From assembly GCF_000798815.1 (NCBI RefSeq), contig NZ_JTLD01000004.1, positions 1 to 64,000 on the forward strand: a stretch of DNA of 64,000 nt, read 5' to 3'. Positions 24,581 through 34,973 of this stretch are shown in pieces (position 1 is the stretch's first letter; each line of letters starts with the position of its first letter). Made by a program: the position numbers and the translations under genes. Below the pieces are notes generated by a model. The model saw only the letters and a list, made by a program, of their open reading frames with translations. It did no database searches and had not been told where the DNA came from. This DNA is from Alistipes sp. ZOR0009. Its GTDB lineage: Bacteria > Bacteroidota > Bacteroidia > Bacteroidales > ZOR0009.

Positions 24581-25964
24581 TTACGTTATACCTTGTTTTT
24601 AAGAGTTCAGAAATTGGTTCTACCAGCTTGTCGATGTCACCAGCGCCAAGCGTCATGAGCACGTCTACCTGGCGACGAGCCACCTCGTCGAGCAGTTGCT
24701 CCTTGGTGATAAGCACCTTGCTTGGTGCGGTTATTCTATCGAATATTATCTGCGAGGAGACACCCGGTATGGGCAGCTCGCGGGCAGGATAGATATCGAG
24801 CAGGATAACCTCGTCGAGCAGGCTTAAGCTCTCGGCAAAGCCTTCGGCGAAATCGCGCGTACGGGTATAGAGGTGAGGCTGGAAAATTCCGCACACCTTC
24901 CGATCGGGGAACATAGCCTTTACCGACGAGATGGAAGCTCTGAGCTCGGCGGGATGGTGGGCGTAGTCGTCCATAAAGGTTAGCGTAGCGGTGTTAATGT
25001 AAAAGTCGAAACGGCGCCTAACCCCACCAAAGGAGCGTAGGGCACGCTTAATGGCCTCCTTGTCGTCGGTTACCGTAAGCGCAAGGGCTACGGCACCAAT
25101 GGCATTCTCTACATTAATCCAGCCAGGAACACCTAGCGTACACTCCTTGATTGTACCTGTAGGGGTGACAATGTCGAAGGTGTAGGTTCCGTTAGCATTG
25201 CGTACTATATTTTCGGCATGGTAGTCGCCACCCTTATCGATGGAGTAGCGGAATACCGTGATATCCTTATTTTCGATAGGCAGTTCGATGCCCTGCTTGG
25301 CTATGAGCACGCCACCTGGCTTAATCTGGTTGACAAAATCGCCAAAGGAGCGCAGGATGGAGTCGTGCGAACCGTAGATGTCGAGGTGATCGGCATCGGT
25401 AGATGTAACCACAGCGGCATTGGGGAAGAGCTGCAGGAAGGAGCGGTCGAACTCGTCGGCCTCGGCAACCAGCACGTCGTTCTTCGAGAGAAGAAGGTTG
25501 GTGTTGTAGTTCTTTGCTATTCCGCCTAGGAACGCATTTACCCCTCCTAAGGCCTCCACCAGCAAATGCGAAAGCATGGTAGAGGTGGTTGTCTTTCCGT
25601 GTGTCCCAGCAACCGCAAGCGCACGCTTAGAGGCGGCAATAACGCCCAAGGAAACGCTCCGCTTGATTACCTTAAAGCCGTTGGCCAAAAGGTAGGTTAG
25701 CTCGCTATGATCGGCAGGTACTGCTGGGGTGTAAACCACCAACGTATCGGCCGGATTATGCCTAAACTCTTCAGGAATTAATGTAACACAATCGTCGTAG
25801 TGTACCTCTACCCCTTCGGAAGCGAGCGCACGAGTAAGCTCGGTTTCGGTACGGTCGTAGCCAGCCACCTTCAACCCTTGATGGTTAAAGTAGCGGGCCA
25901 GCGCACTCATTCCGATGCCTCCGACTCCTACTAGGTACACGTATTTGTATGACGGTGTTTGCAT
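24570..25964 (-). CDS. murC: UDP-N-acetylmuramate-L-alanine ligase
   Basis: Adds L-alanine to UDP-MurNAc, the first stem-peptide step. 464 residues, with the nucleotide-binding GVGGIGMSALARYF at the N terminus (about 12-25), the ATP loop AGTHGKTTTSTM (about 118-129), the DEFDRSF motif and the C-terminal DDYAHHPAE typical of MurC. It overlaps ftsQ by 11 bases and is 62 bases downstream of murG, the widest gap inside the dcw cluster. Confidence 0.97.
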   Translation of the reverse strand: MQTPSYKYVYLVGVGGIGMSALARYFNHQGLKVAGYDRTETELTRALASEGVEVHYDDCVTLIPEEFRHNPADTLVVYTPAVPADHSELTYLLANGFKVIKRSVSLGVIAASKRALAVAGTHGKTTTSTMLSHLLVEALGGVNAFLGGIAKNYNTNLLLSKNDVLVAEADEFDRSFLQLFPNAAVVTSTDADHLDIYGSHDSILRSFGDFVNQIKPGGVLIAKQGIELPIENKDITVFRYSIDKGGDYHAENIVRNANGTYTFDIVTPTGTIKECTLGVPGWINVENAIGAVALALTVTDDKEAIKRALRSFGGVRRRFDFYINTATLTFMDDYAHHPAELRASISSVKAMFPDRKVCGIFQPHLYTRTRDFAEGFAESLSLLDEVILLDIYPARELPIPGVSSQIIFDRITAPSKVLITKEQLLDEVARRQVDVLMTLGAGDIDKLVEPISELLKTRYNVNEA

Positions 25965-26026
25965 ATTATCTATTTACTATTATAAAGTTACCTTTTCTTT
26001 CGATTTATTAATCGTTCAATCGGCGG

Positions 26027-27124
26027 TTATTTTACCAGCTTCAAAACTTCGGTAGCAATCAGCTCGGCCGAGTTCGAAATTCCGAGCGCAGCAATATTCT
26101 TTGACAAGGTGCTGCACTTAGGCGCATCCTTCACCAGCCCGACAACCATGGAAACCAGCTTGTCGTTGCACTCGATGTCGGCAACAAACTCGGCGGCATT
26201 TACATTTACCAACGCCATCGCATTCTTGGTTTGATGATCCTCGGATACGTTGGGCGAAGGCACCAGCACGCATGGCTTAGCAACCAAACACAGCTCCGAG
26301 ATGGTACCTGCTCCGGCTCGCGATATGACCACATCGGCCACCGAGAAGGCAAAATCCATCTTATAGATGAAGTCCATCACCCGGATGTTTGTGGCACCAG
26401 ATTCTTCGACCGCTTTTTTAGTATCGGCGATGTAGAACTTACCCGTTTGCCACAATATCTGAAAATCGGCACCCTTGAGCTGCTCGAGATGAGCAACCAG
26501 AGTTCTATTTATGGTTCGTGCGCCAAGACTTCCTCCCAATACAAGAACCGTCTTTTTATTCGGGTCGAGATTAAAGAAGGCGTAAGCCTCGGAACGCTTG
26601 GCCTCCAAGTCGACCAAATCTTGCCGAACAGGATTGCCTGTTTTTATTATCGACTTAGCCGGGAAGAAACGCTCCATACCGTCGTAGGCCGTACAGATGC
26701 GCTTAGCCTTTTTAGCCAAAATCTTGTTGGTAACGCCAGCATAGGAGTTCTGCTCCTGAATTAGGGTGGGGATTCCGCGACGATTAGCCATGTAAAGCAC
26801 CGGCCCGCTCGCATATCCACCAACACCAACCACCACGTCTGGCTTAAACTCGTCAATTACCCTACCTGCCTCCTGTAAGCTCTTTATGAGCTTAAACGGC
26901 AACGAAAGGTTTTTTAGTGATAGGCTACGCTGGATTCCAGCTATTGGAAGCCCAACAATTTTGTACCCTGCAGCAGGCACCTTTTCCATCTCCATTCTAC
27001 CTTGTGCACCCACAAAAAGAATTTCGATGTTAGGGTCAATCAGCCGAAGGGCGTTGGCGATAGAGATAGCAGGGTAGATATGTCCACCTGTACCTCCACC
27101 TGATATGATAATTCTACGACTCAT
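26027..27124 (-). CDS. murG: UDP-GlcNAc:lipid I GlcNAc transferase
   Basis: Converts lipid I to lipid II at the inner face of the membrane. 365 residues; the GT28 family glycine-rich loop GGGTGGHIYPA lies at about 9-19, with a second Gly-rich loop LVLGGSLGARTIN and the donor-binding region SRAGAGTISEL near residue 270. Its start overlaps the end of ftsW by 11 bases. Confidence 0.97.
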   Translation of the reverse strand: MSRRIIISGGGTGGHIYPAISIANALRLIDPNIEILFVGAQGRMEMEKVPAAGYKIVGLPIAGIQRSLSLKNLSLPFKLIKSLQEAGRVIDEFKPDVVVGVGGYASGPVLYMANRRGIPTLIQEQNSYAGVTNKILAKKAKRICTAYDGMERFFPAKSIIKTGNPVRQDLVDLEAKRSEAYAFFNLDPNKKTVLVLGGSLGARTINRTLVAHLEQLKGADFQILWQTGKFYIADTKKAVEESGATNIRVMDFIYKMDFAFSVADVVISRAGAGTISELCLVAKPCVLVPSPNVSEDHQTKNAMALVNVNAAEFVADIECNDKLVSMVVGLVKDAPKCSTLSKNIAALGISNSAELIATEVLKLVK

Positions 27125-28328
27125 GAGCTAACTCCTCCTTTAATTCCTTTTCTTGCTTTTCGTCGGCAGCTTTCGGTTCCTTCTTCGAGGTTGTATCTCC
27201 GCCAATTTTACAGTTAGCGCTTTGTATCAAACCAAACACCATACCTGTAACCCAAATGGAGCTTCCCCCCATACTTACAAATGGAAGCGTTTGCCCTGTA
27301 ACAGGGAAGAAGCCAACGGCAACCCCCATGTTTATCATGGCCTGAACAACCATCAGAAGTATCAATCCCATTGTCAAAAATGCGGGGTAGGTTTTTTCCG
27401 ATCGCTTGACGATAATTCCCGCTCGGTATAAGAGTGCGAGATAAATCAACATTATTATGAAGCCACCAACCAATCCGTACTCCTCTATGATTATGGCATA
27501 GATAAAGTCGGAATATGGGTGAGGCAAATAGTTTCTTTGGGTGCTATTACCAGGGCCTTTGCCAAATACGCCACCCGTTGCTACGGCTATTTTGGATTGG
27601 TCGGCTTGGAAGGTATCGTCCTTGGTAGGCTTTGCACCATCCTTGTCGCCCATAAACGTATGGTAGCGTTTTTCCCAAGTGGCAATACGATGCTTCTGGA
27701 ATCCTGTAAGCTGCGCTACCAGCACAAAAACAGCCACCAGCACCACAGCGCCAACACCTGTAAGCGCCAAATGCTTTACGCTAACACGGCCAATAAAAAG
27801 AAGCATCATACAAACAAAACCAAGCATAGCCGCTGTAGAGAAGTTGTTTGGCAGGATGATAACACAAACCAGCCCAATAACTGCCGCAATCTTAGCGTAT
27901 ACCCGCCAGTCTTTTATATCATTCTGATGGGTAGCCAGCATGTTAGAGACGTACATAATGAGCGCCACCTTTGCAATATCCGAAGTTTGAAAGGTAACCC
28001 CACCAATGGAAAGCCATCTTGAAGCATCGTTTAAGTTGGTTCCCATAGCCATTGTCAGCAAAAGCAGCAGCACGCTCACCACAACAGCAACGATGGAGAG
28101 CTTCTGGTATATGCGAATATCAAAGAGATGCACAATGTAGGCTATGAGCATTCCGGAGAACACAAAGCCAGTCTGCTTCAACAAAAAACGGTAGGTTTCG
28201 CCGTGGAATTTAGAGTATGCCAACGTGCCTGTTGCCGAGTATACCACCAATATGGATACAACCGACAGCACCGCGAGCATTGCCCAAATAACAGGATCAC
28301 CTTTAAAATGTCTAAGCAGACTATTCAT
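27114..28328 (-). CDS. ftsW: Lipid II polymerase FtsW (SEDS)
   Basis: SEDS-family polytopic glycosyltransferase that polymerises septal glycan with FtsI. 404 residues with about ten hydrophobic segments; a large extracytoplasmic loop (about 215-265) contains the QADQSKIAVATGG and GKGPGNSTQRNYLPHP family region followed by SDFIYAIIIEEYG. The C-terminal tail is charged, rich in Lys and Glu. It follows murD with a 38-base gap that contains a hairpin and overlaps murG. Confidence 0.95.
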   Translation of the reverse strand: MNSLLRHFKGDPVIWAMLAVLSVVSILVVYSATGTLAYSKFHGETYRFLLKQTGFVFSGMLIAYIVHLFDIRIYQKLSIVAVVVSVLLLLLTMAMGTNLNDASRWLSIGGVTFQTSDIAKVALIMYVSNMLATHQNDIKDWRVYAKIAAVIGLVCVIILPNNFSTAAMLGFVCMMLLFIGRVSVKHLALTGVGAVVLVAVFVLVAQLTGFQKHRIATWEKRYHTFMGDKDGAKPTKDDTFQADQSKIAVATGGVFGKGPGNSTQRNYLPHPYSDFIYAIIIEEYGLVGGFIIMLIYLALLYRAGIIVKRSEKTYPAFLTMGLILLMVVQAMINMGVAVGFFPVTGQTLPFVSMGGSSIWVTGMVFGLIQSANCKIGGDTTSKKEPKAADEKQEKELKEELAHES

Positions 28329-28348
28329 TTGTAGCTATTTCTTTAATA

Positions 28349-28371
28349 TGTAGGTTTCAATGCAACCTACA
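28349..28371. other. Perfect 8-bp hairpin at the murD-ftsW junction
   Basis: TGTAGGTT, a 7-base loop and AACCTACA overlap the stop codon of murD. There is no T-run on the minus strand, so it is not a clear terminator; an RNA stability or processing element is possible. Confidence 0.4.
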
Positions 28372-29716
28372 GGTTTCTAACTGCATTTTTAAACTTACGA
28401 CCTCTATCCTCGTAGTTGTCAAACAAATCGAAGCTAGCGCATGCGGGAGAAAGTAGCACAACATCCCCGTCTACACCCAGCTTGTAAGATTCCAGTACGG
28501 CCTCCTCTGCCGACTTTGTATCGATGATAGTTGGAATCATATCTTCAAAAGCCTTGTGAATTTTGGCGTTATCGACACCTAAGCACACAATAGCCTTCAC
28601 CTTTTCGTTAACCAAGTTGGCCAAAGTAGAGTAGTCGTTACCCTTATCTACACCACCAACAACCCATATTACGTTCTTTTTGCCCTTCATGCTTTCCAAC
28701 GCATACCACGTAGAGTTGATGTTGGTAGCCTTTGAGTCGTTGATAAACGTTATACCACGCACCTTAAGAACGGGCTCCAAGCGATGCTCGACACCCTGAA
28801 AATCGGATAGCGATTTTCGTATAACGTCGTTCCTAAGATTTAGAACCGTACCGGTAATGGCAGCGGCCATGGAATTATAAACGTTATGCTTTCCTTTCAG
28901 CGAGAGCTCCTCTACGGGCATCTCGAATTCATGATCGCCATACTTTACGTTAAGCGTTTCACCGTCGAGGTATGCCCCCTCTTCAACTTCAAACTCGTGA
29001 GAGAAAGGAAGCAGCTTAGCACGGAATACGATTTTCTCTATATTTTCCATCGTAACCTCATCGTCGGAGCAGAAGATGAAGCAGTCGTTTTCCTTCAAAT
29101 TTTGGGTGATGCGAAACTTCGAGTCAACGTAGTTTTGCATCTTATAGTCGTAGCGATCCAAGTGGTCGGGCGTGATATTAAGCAGCACCGCAATGTCTGC
29201 CTTAAAATCGTACATTCCGTCTAGCTGGAAGCTACTCAACTCTAGCACGTAGTAGTCGTAATTTTCGAAAGCCACCTGATAGGCAAAGCTTTTTCCAATA
29301 TTTCCGCCTAGGCCAACATTCAATTCGGCCTTCTTAAGCATGTGGTAGATGAGAGAAGTTGTTGTTGTTTTACCATTGCTTCCGGTGATGCAGATCATCT
29401 TAGCATTGGTATATCTACCAGCAAATTCTATCTCAGAGATAATCTTTATTCCCTTCTCCTTCAACTTTACCACCATAGGCGCCTTTTCAGGAATTCCTGG
29501 ACTCTTAATGACTTCCGTCGCATTTAGAATCAGCTCCTCGGTATGCTTCTTTTCCTCAAAGGGAATATCAAACTTGCTTAAAGTCTCCTTGTAGGAATCC
29601 TTAAGCTCGCCGAGATCAGACAAAAAAACATCGAACCCTTTGGTTTTAGCGAGAACCGCAGCTCCTACACCGCTTTCTCCTCCCCCTAAAACAACAATTC
29701 TTCCCCACTTTTCCAT
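28367..29716 (-). CDS. murD: UDP-MurNAc-L-Ala-D-Glu ligase
   Basis: Adds D-glutamate to UDP-MurNAc-L-Ala. 449 residues with the N-terminal GGGESGVGAAVLAK loop (about 11-24), the ATP-binding ITGSNGKTTTTSL (about 112-124), LNITPDHLDRY, and the central-domain NDSKATNINST motif that marks MurD. It starts 1 base after mraY. Confidence 0.97.
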   Translation of the reverse strand: MEKWGRIVVLGGGESGVGAAVLAKTKGFDVFLSDLGELKDSYKETLSKFDIPFEEKKHTEELILNATEVIKSPGIPEKAPMVVKLKEKGIKIISEIEFAGRYTNAKMICITGSNGKTTTTSLIYHMLKKAELNVGLGGNIGKSFAYQVAFENYDYYVLELSSFQLDGMYDFKADIAVLLNITPDHLDRYDYKMQNYVDSKFRITQNLKENDCFIFCSDDEVTMENIEKIVFRAKLLPFSHEFEVEEGAYLDGETLNVKYGDHEFEMPVEELSLKGKHNVYNSMAAAITGTVLNLRNDVIRKSLSDFQGVEHRLEPVLKVRGITFINDSKATNINSTWYALESMKGKKNVIWVVGGVDKGNDYSTLANLVNEKVKAIVCLGVDNAKIHKAFEDMIPTIIDTKSAEEAVLESYKLGVDGDVVLLSPACASFDLFDNYEDRGRKFKNAVRNL

Positions 29717-29717
29717 A

Positions 29718-30968
29718 CTACCTCATCTTTAAGGTTACGATTGTTACTACAGCCAATAAAATCGCCACAATTGTAAATCGCATTACAATCTTAGGTTCAG
29801 GGTACCCCTTCTTTTGGAAGTGGTGATGCAAAGGAGACATCAAGAAAATTCGTCGTCCCTCGCCGTATTTTTTCTTCGTGTACTTAAAATATCCAACCTG
29901 TAACATCACAGAAAGGCTCTCGACAAAGAAGATCCCACAAAGAATAGGGATTAGCAGCTCCTTTCGTATGATAATTGCGAATACGGCAATGATTCCTCCA
30001 ATTGCCAAGCTGCCGGTATCGCCCATGAAAACCTGAGCAGGAAAGGTATTATACCAAAGGAAACCTATAAGCGCCCCAATAAAGGCAGCCATAAAGATTA
30101 CCATCTCGCCCGTATTCGGAATGTACATAATATGCAGATAATCGGCATAGATAACGTTACCTGATAGGTAGGCCAAAATTCCGAGAGTTGTCCCTATCAC
30201 CACCGAAACGCTAGTTGCCAATCCATCGAGACCGTCGGTAAGGTTTGATCCATTTGAAACAGCAGTAACAATTAGGATGGTAGCAATGACAAACACCACC
30301 CAACCCCATACTTGCTTATTTTCCGTTTTAAATGGAACAAGCTTCGCATAGTCGAACTCGTTATTTTTAACAAATGGAATTGTAGTTTTTGTGGCCTTGT
30401 GCTCGGGAGTAAGGTAGACAACACGCTCGTTGGCATTTCCAGCATTCCCAATAATGGTAACCTCTGCATTACTTGCATCACGATTTACCTTTTCGCGGAT
30501 CACCACATCGTTGTTAGCCCAAAGGGTAATGCCCACAATAAGCCCAATACCAACCTGCCCTAAAATTTTAAAACGTCCAGATAACCCTTCCTTGTTCTTC
30601 TTAAAAACCTTGATATAGTCATCGAGTAAGCCAATACCTCCCAACCAAACGGTAGTAATAAGCATTAGCTGAACGTATACATTTTTAAGGTCGCCAAGCA
30701 AAAGTACTGGGATGATAATTGAAGTAAGAATTATTACTCCACCCATAGTTGGAGTTCCCTTCTTTTGCATCTGTCCTTCTAGTCCCAAATCGCGAATTTC
30801 TTCACCAATTTGCTGACGTTGAAGCATTCGTATGATCTTTTTACCAAATATCAGTCCTATGGTAAGCGATAAAATAATAGCCAAACTTGCTCTAAACGAG
30901 ATGTAATGAAACATTCCCGCTCCTGGAAAATCTAACCGATCTAAGTAGTTAAAAAGATAGTATAGCAT
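29718..30968 (-). CDS. mraY: Phospho-MurNAc-pentapeptide transferase
   Basis: Makes lipid I from undecaprenyl phosphate and UDP-MurNAc-pentapeptide. 416 residues, longer than the E. coli enzyme (360) because of an inserted extracytoplasmic loop of about 70 residues (about 165-235), which I recall from other Bacteroidetes MraY proteins. Family motifs are [16 protein letters not shown] (the Asp-rich motif), [12 protein letters not shown] and [12 protein letters not shown], and the C-terminal [12 protein letters not shown] loop. Confidence 0.97.
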   Translation of the reverse strand: MLYYLFNYLDRLDFPGAGMFHYISFRASLAIILSLTIGLIFGKKIIRMLQRQQIGEEIRDLGLEGQMQKKGTPTMGGVIILTSIIIPVLLLGDLKNVYVQLMLITTVWLGGIGLLDDYIKVFKKNKEGLSGRFKILGQVGIGLIVGITLWANNDVVIREKVNRDASNAEVTIIGNAGNANERVVYLTPEHKATKTTIPFVKNNEFDYAKLVPFKTENKQVWGWVVFVIATILIVTAVSNGSNLTDGLDGLATSVSVVIGTTLGILAYLSGNVIYADYLHIMYIPNTGEMVIFMAAFIGALIGFLWYNTFPAQVFMGDTGSLAIGGIIAVFAIIIRKELLIPILCGIFFVESLSVMLQVGYFKYTKKKYGEGRRIFLMSPLHHHFQKKGYPEPKIVMRFTIVAILLAVVTIVTLKMR

Positions 30969-30976
30969 ATTTTATG

Positions 30977-32437
30977 TTATTGCAGTGTTTCAAAAATTTC
31001 GCGGAGTACCTCCTTATCGTCAAAATGATGCTTAACGCCCTGCACCTCCTGATAGTCTTCATGCCCTTTCCCTGCAACCAAAATAATGTCGTTGGGACGC
31101 GCAAGCATACAGGCCGTCTTAATACCCTCCTTACGGTCGGTTATTGTTAGCACCTTGCCCATATCCTCGGCTTTAATACCAGCACGCATATCGTTAAGAA
31201 TATCATTCGGATCTTCATTTCGTGGGTTATCAGATGTAAGCACCACCAAATCGGCATTGGCAACAGCAACAGAAGCCATGACTGGGCGCTTAGTCTTATC
31301 GCGATTACCGCCTGCTCCAACCACCACCAGTAGGCGCTGATCCTCCTTGCGCATTCTATTGATCGTATTGATAACATTCACCAAGGCATCAGGCGTATGC
31401 GCATAATCAACAATGGCTGTAATTCCGTTTTTCGACTTTACGTACTCAAAACGGCCATTTACAGGTCCTAGCATGCTGATGATTCTCATCACCTCGTCCT
31501 TATCTGCCCCAAGCAAAATCGCAGCACCATATACTGCGGTTAGGTTATAGGCATTAAAGTCGCCAAGAAAACGAGTCCAGATATCGGCACCGTTGATGTT
31601 TATTAGCATTCCATCAAAATGGCTCTCGATGATTTTCGTTTTAAAATCACATGGATTTTTAAGACCATAAGTCTTGACTATGCCGCTACAGTTTTGCAGC
31701 ATTACCATGCCATTTCTATCATCGACGTTGGTAAGCGCAAACGATGTTTTTGGTAACGAATCAAAAAATGCCTTCTTTGCCTTTATGTAGGCATCAAAGG
31801 TTTTATGGTAATCTAAATGATCGTGCGTAATATTGGAGAACATAGCCCCCTCAAAATGTAGCCCTTCGATACGATGCTGATCGATTGAGTGAGAGCTAAC
31901 CTCCATAAAACAATACTCGCAACCGGCTTCAACCATCTCTGCGAGCAATGCATTTAGCTGTACAGCGTCGGGGGTAGTATGCGTAGCATCAACCGTTCTG
32001 TCGTCAATGTAGTTTACAACGGTAGATAGCAGCCCAACTTTATACCCCAACTCTCTAAACATCCTATAGAGCAAGGTTACCGTTGTTGTTTTCCCATTGG
32101 TACCTGTAATTCCAACCAGCTTCAGCTTTTCGGAAGGTCTTCCGTAAAAGTTGGAAGCAATACGTCCGCACGCTACCAACGAGTTTTTAACCACAATAAA
32201 GGTAATTCCTTCTGGTTTCTCTTCAGGAAGGTGCTCACAAACAACTGCAACAGCCCCCTTTTCTATCGAATCAGCAATGAACTTATGTCCATCAACCTGA
32301 GTTCCGCTTACGGCAACAAAAAGTTGACCACGCACAACTTTACGCGAATCGAATCCTACGGCAGCTACTTTAACAGCCTTGCTGCCAACCAGCACCTCAA
32401 CATCAACTCCATTCAGTAATTCATCCAAATTATGCAT
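30977..32437 (-). CDS. murE: UDP-MurNAc-tripeptide synthetase (mDAP-adding)
   Basis: Adds the third stem amino acid. 486 residues, with ATP loop ITGTNGKTTTVTL (about 109-121), SSHSIDQHRIEG, DYAHTPDAL and, decisively, DNPRNEDP near residue 405, the motif that selects meso-diaminopimelate over lysine. Spacing to its neighbours is 6-9 bases. Confidence 0.97.
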   Translation of the reverse strand: MHNLDELLNGVDVEVLVGSKAVKVAAVGFDSRKVVRGQLFVAVSGTQVDGHKFIADSIEKGAVAVVCEHLPEEKPEGITFIVVKNSLVACGRIASNFYGRPSEKLKLVGITGTNGKTTTVTLLYRMFRELGYKVGLLSTVVNYIDDRTVDATHTTPDAVQLNALLAEMVEAGCEYCFMEVSSHSIDQHRIEGLHFEGAMFSNITHDHLDYHKTFDAYIKAKKAFFDSLPKTSFALTNVDDRNGMVMLQNCSGIVKTYGLKNPCDFKTKIIESHFDGMLININGADIWTRFLGDFNAYNLTAVYGAAILLGADKDEVMRIISMLGPVNGRFEYVKSKNGITAIVDYAHTPDALVNVINTINRMRKEDQRLLVVVGAGGNRDKTKRPVMASVAVANADLVVLTSDNPRNEDPNDILNDMRAGIKAEDMGKVLTITDRKEGIKTACMLARPNDIILVAGKGHEDYQEVQGVKHHFDDKEVLREIFETLQ

Positions 32438-32443
32438 AGTTCA

Positions 32444-34561
32444 TTACATTGACATTTCTAAATAAATCGTTTCACCCTTGGTTATTCGCTCTCCTGGGGC
32501 TATCGACTGCTTTTTAACGAGACCTCTACCTTTAAATACCACCTTTAAACCTGAATTTTCAAGAACAAAAACAGCATCCTTTGCTCCCATTTTTGTAACA
32601 TTAGGAACAATGTTTTTGACAATGCTGCGCTTAGAAAGAGGCAGCTCGTTATCTGTAGTGGTATCTATTCCAACAAAACCATTCTTAAAATCCTGCTTCA
32701 AGCGGTAAGGTATCTTCAAGTCGTCAAGTACGTTTGTTAAGCTCCTCAAGTCACCCGATTTTGAGCGCGGCAAATCTACTAATTTGCCATTAGGTTCTAA
32801 AGGTTTATGCCATGTTAAACTTGTTGAATAAACCTTATCCGCGATTTCCTTAAATACCGGACCGGCAACCTGAGCAGCGTAGTAAACATTCTTCGAAGGC
32901 GCATTGATAACCACAATACAGCTATACTTGGGATTACTCGCAGGAAAATATCCTGCAAAAGAAGCTTGGTACACCCGGCTTCCTTCGGCACCATAACCTT
33001 TTGTACCTTGTGCTATTTGGGCAGTGCCTGTCTTACCTGCAATTTTATAGTTTGGATTTCGAAGGTTGGTGGCCGTCCCTGAATCTACCACGCCCTCCAA
33101 AACCTTCTTTACCTTTTCGATTGTAGACTTTGAGGCAATAGAAGGAATTATAACTTCGGCCGGGAATGTTTTTACAACATTTCCATGATATCTCAACTCC
33201 TTTACCAGCTTAGGTCTAACCATCTGCCCTCCATTGGCAATTGCATTGTAGAAGGTTAACATCTGCAAAGGGGTCATCTTTACCTCGTAGCCAATTGACA
33301 TCATTGGCAAAGAAAGGCCAGACCAATGTCGGTCGGTTGGATACTTAATGTAAGGCTTTACCTCACCCTTGATATCAAACCCAACCTTCTCGTCAAGATG
33401 CATGCTATAAAGCCTATCGATAAACGCACACTCGCGACCTTTGTATGATTTGGTAATCAACTTTGCTACGCCAACATTAGACGAAAGTTCAAAAACACGT
33501 TGAGCGGTAATCACTCCATGCCCTCCATGCTTCGAGTCTTTTATCCTCTTATTATAAATGTAGATTTCTCCATTTTCGGTATCAACGTCTTCGTCTAAGC
33601 TTATTAGCCCATCTTCGAGCATACAGATTAGGGCAGGAATCTTAAAGGTGGAACCAGGCTCTACCGATTCGCCAACCGCGTAGTTGTAGTTTTCAGAATA
33701 GCTTCCATCTACATTCCGTTTAAGGTTGGCTATTGCGCGAACTTCGCCCGTAGATACCTCCATCAAAATGGCAGTACCGTGGTCTGCTTCGTTTTCAATA
33801 AGGATTCGATTAAGTGCGCTCTGCGCCACATCCTGCAGGTTAATGTCTATTGTTGATACCACATCAAGTCCGTCTTTGGGCTCAACATCAACTTCGCCAT
33901 TTACTGGAATCCAAACGTTGCCAGCAACACGTTGAGCCATGGCAATCCCCTCAACCCCCTTTAAATCTCTATTAAAGGCATACTCTATTCCAACACCGTA
34001 GCCATCCTCGTTTATTGCTCCAATTGTCCGCGAAGCTAAAAAGGCGTTAGGTTTTAGTCGACGTCCTACCTGAACCAGAATTAAACCGCTCTTATTTTTT
34101 CCCTTGTTAAATAAGGGAAGCGATTTAATTTGCTTCATCTCTATATAGTTTACCCGACGTGGCGCAACCGCAAAATACCGTTTGCCATCCTCGCGAGCAT
34201 TTACCAGCTCCTTCCGATATGCCTTGGCCGATTTATCCTTAAATAAGTTCGACAACCCATTAGCCAACGAATCTATCTTTTCGTAAAATATCTCATCGGT
34301 AAGTCCCTTTGCCCTAAGATCCATACGAACCTCATAGTAAGGAATAGACGTTGCCAGTATACGTCCATCTACAGCCAAGATATCACCACGGCTAGATTCT
34401 ATATTAATACGCTTATAGGTAACCTCATTTGCCTGTTCCCTCCACTTAGAGCCTTGGAAAAACTGCAAACGTACAGCTTGAACCAAAATTAGAACTCCAA
34501 TTATGAATAGGAATAGGTAAACAACGCCTACCCTCCACATTATGTCCTTCTTAATTGACAT
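32444..34561 (-). CDS. ftsI: Septal transpeptidase FtsI (PBP3) with PASTA domain
   Basis: Class B penicillin-binding protein that crosslinks septal peptidoglycan. 705 residues: one N-terminal transmembrane helix (about 10-28), a dimerisation/pedestal domain, and a transpeptidase domain with the active-site STFK tetrad (Ser near residue 304, in EPGSTFKIP), SSN, and KTGTAQ. A PASTA domain ends the protein (about 640-705, PNVTKMGAKDAVFVLENSGLK in part), as in many Bacteroidetes and Gram-positive homologues but not in E. coli. It is 9 bases downstream of the FtsL-like gene. Confidence 0.95.
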   Translation of the reverse strand: MSIKKDIMWRVGVVYLFLFIIGVLILVQAVRLQFFQGSKWREQANEVTYKRINIESSRGDILAVDGRILATSIPYYEVRMDLRAKGLTDEIFYEKIDSLANGLSNLFKDKSAKAYRKELVNAREDGKRYFAVAPRRVNYIEMKQIKSLPLFNKGKNKSGLILVQVGRRLKPNAFLASRTIGAINEDGYGVGIEYAFNRDLKGVEGIAMAQRVAGNVWIPVNGEVDVEPKDGLDVVSTIDINLQDVAQSALNRILIENEADHGTAILMEVSTGEVRAIANLKRNVDGSYSENYNYAVGESVEPGSTFKIPALICMLEDGLISLDEDVDTENGEIYIYNKRIKDSKHGGHGVITAQRVFELSSNVGVAKLITKSYKGRECAFIDRLYSMHLDEKVGFDIKGEVKPYIKYPTDRHWSGLSLPMMSIGYEVKMTPLQMLTFYNAIANGGQMVRPKLVKELRYHGNVVKTFPAEVIIPSIASKSTIEKVKKVLEGVVDSGTATNLRNPNYKIAGKTGTAQIAQGTKGYGAEGSRVYQASFAGYFPASNPKYSCIVVINAPSKNVYYAAQVAGPVFKEIADKVYSTSLTWHKPLEPNGKLVDLPRSKSGDLRSLTNVLDDLKIPYRLKQDFKNGFVGIDTTTDNELPLSKRSIVKNIVPNVTKMGAKDAVFVLENSGLKVVFKGRGLVKKQSIAPGERITKGETIYLEMSM

Positions 34562-34570
34562 AGGCTAATG

Positions 34571-34972
34571 CTACTTATTTTCTATAATTTTAGGAGGAAC
34601 CGTTGATTCCTCCAGGTTTATACCTTTGTCCTTTACTAACTTAACAACTTCCGATTGACGGCTAATGCGCATCAATTCCGCTGCCGTTGTTATAGATTCG
34701 GAGCGCAAATTTTTCAAATCTTCCTTAAGCGCTTGTTCCTCAATAGCAATCTTCTCGTTCTTATAACGATTAGCTATATAAAATATCGCCAAAACGACCA
34801 GTAGTATAATATAAGGTATATGCCTCACCAGATAATCGCGCACAAGCACGTTTCCCGACAGCACATCCTTAACATGGTTTACACGCTTTCCAGCAGCGAC
34901 TTTCGGCTGCTTTATATCCGTAAACTCAGGCGCTTCCGTCTTTTTATCAATATTTTCTAAAACCTCTTCCAT
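34571..34972 (-). CDS. FtsL-like division protein
   Basis: A 133-residue bitopic protein with an acidic and basic cytoplasmic N terminus, a single transmembrane helix (about 51-67, PYIILLVVLAIFYIANRY) and an extracytoplasmic helical stretch (about 70-115) with heptad-like spacing (EEQALKEDLKNLRSE). That is the architecture of FtsL, and it lies between rsmH and ftsI, exactly where ftsL is found. Primary sequence is too divergent to be certain, so no symbol is given. Confidence 0.75.
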   Translation of the reverse strand: MEEVLENIDKKTEAPEFTDIKQPKVAAGKRVNHVKDVLSGNVLVRDYLVRHIPYIILLVVLAIFYIANRYKNEKIAIEEQALKEDLKNLRSESITTAAELMRISRQSEVVKLVKDKGINLEESTVPPKIIENK

Positions 34973-34973
34973 T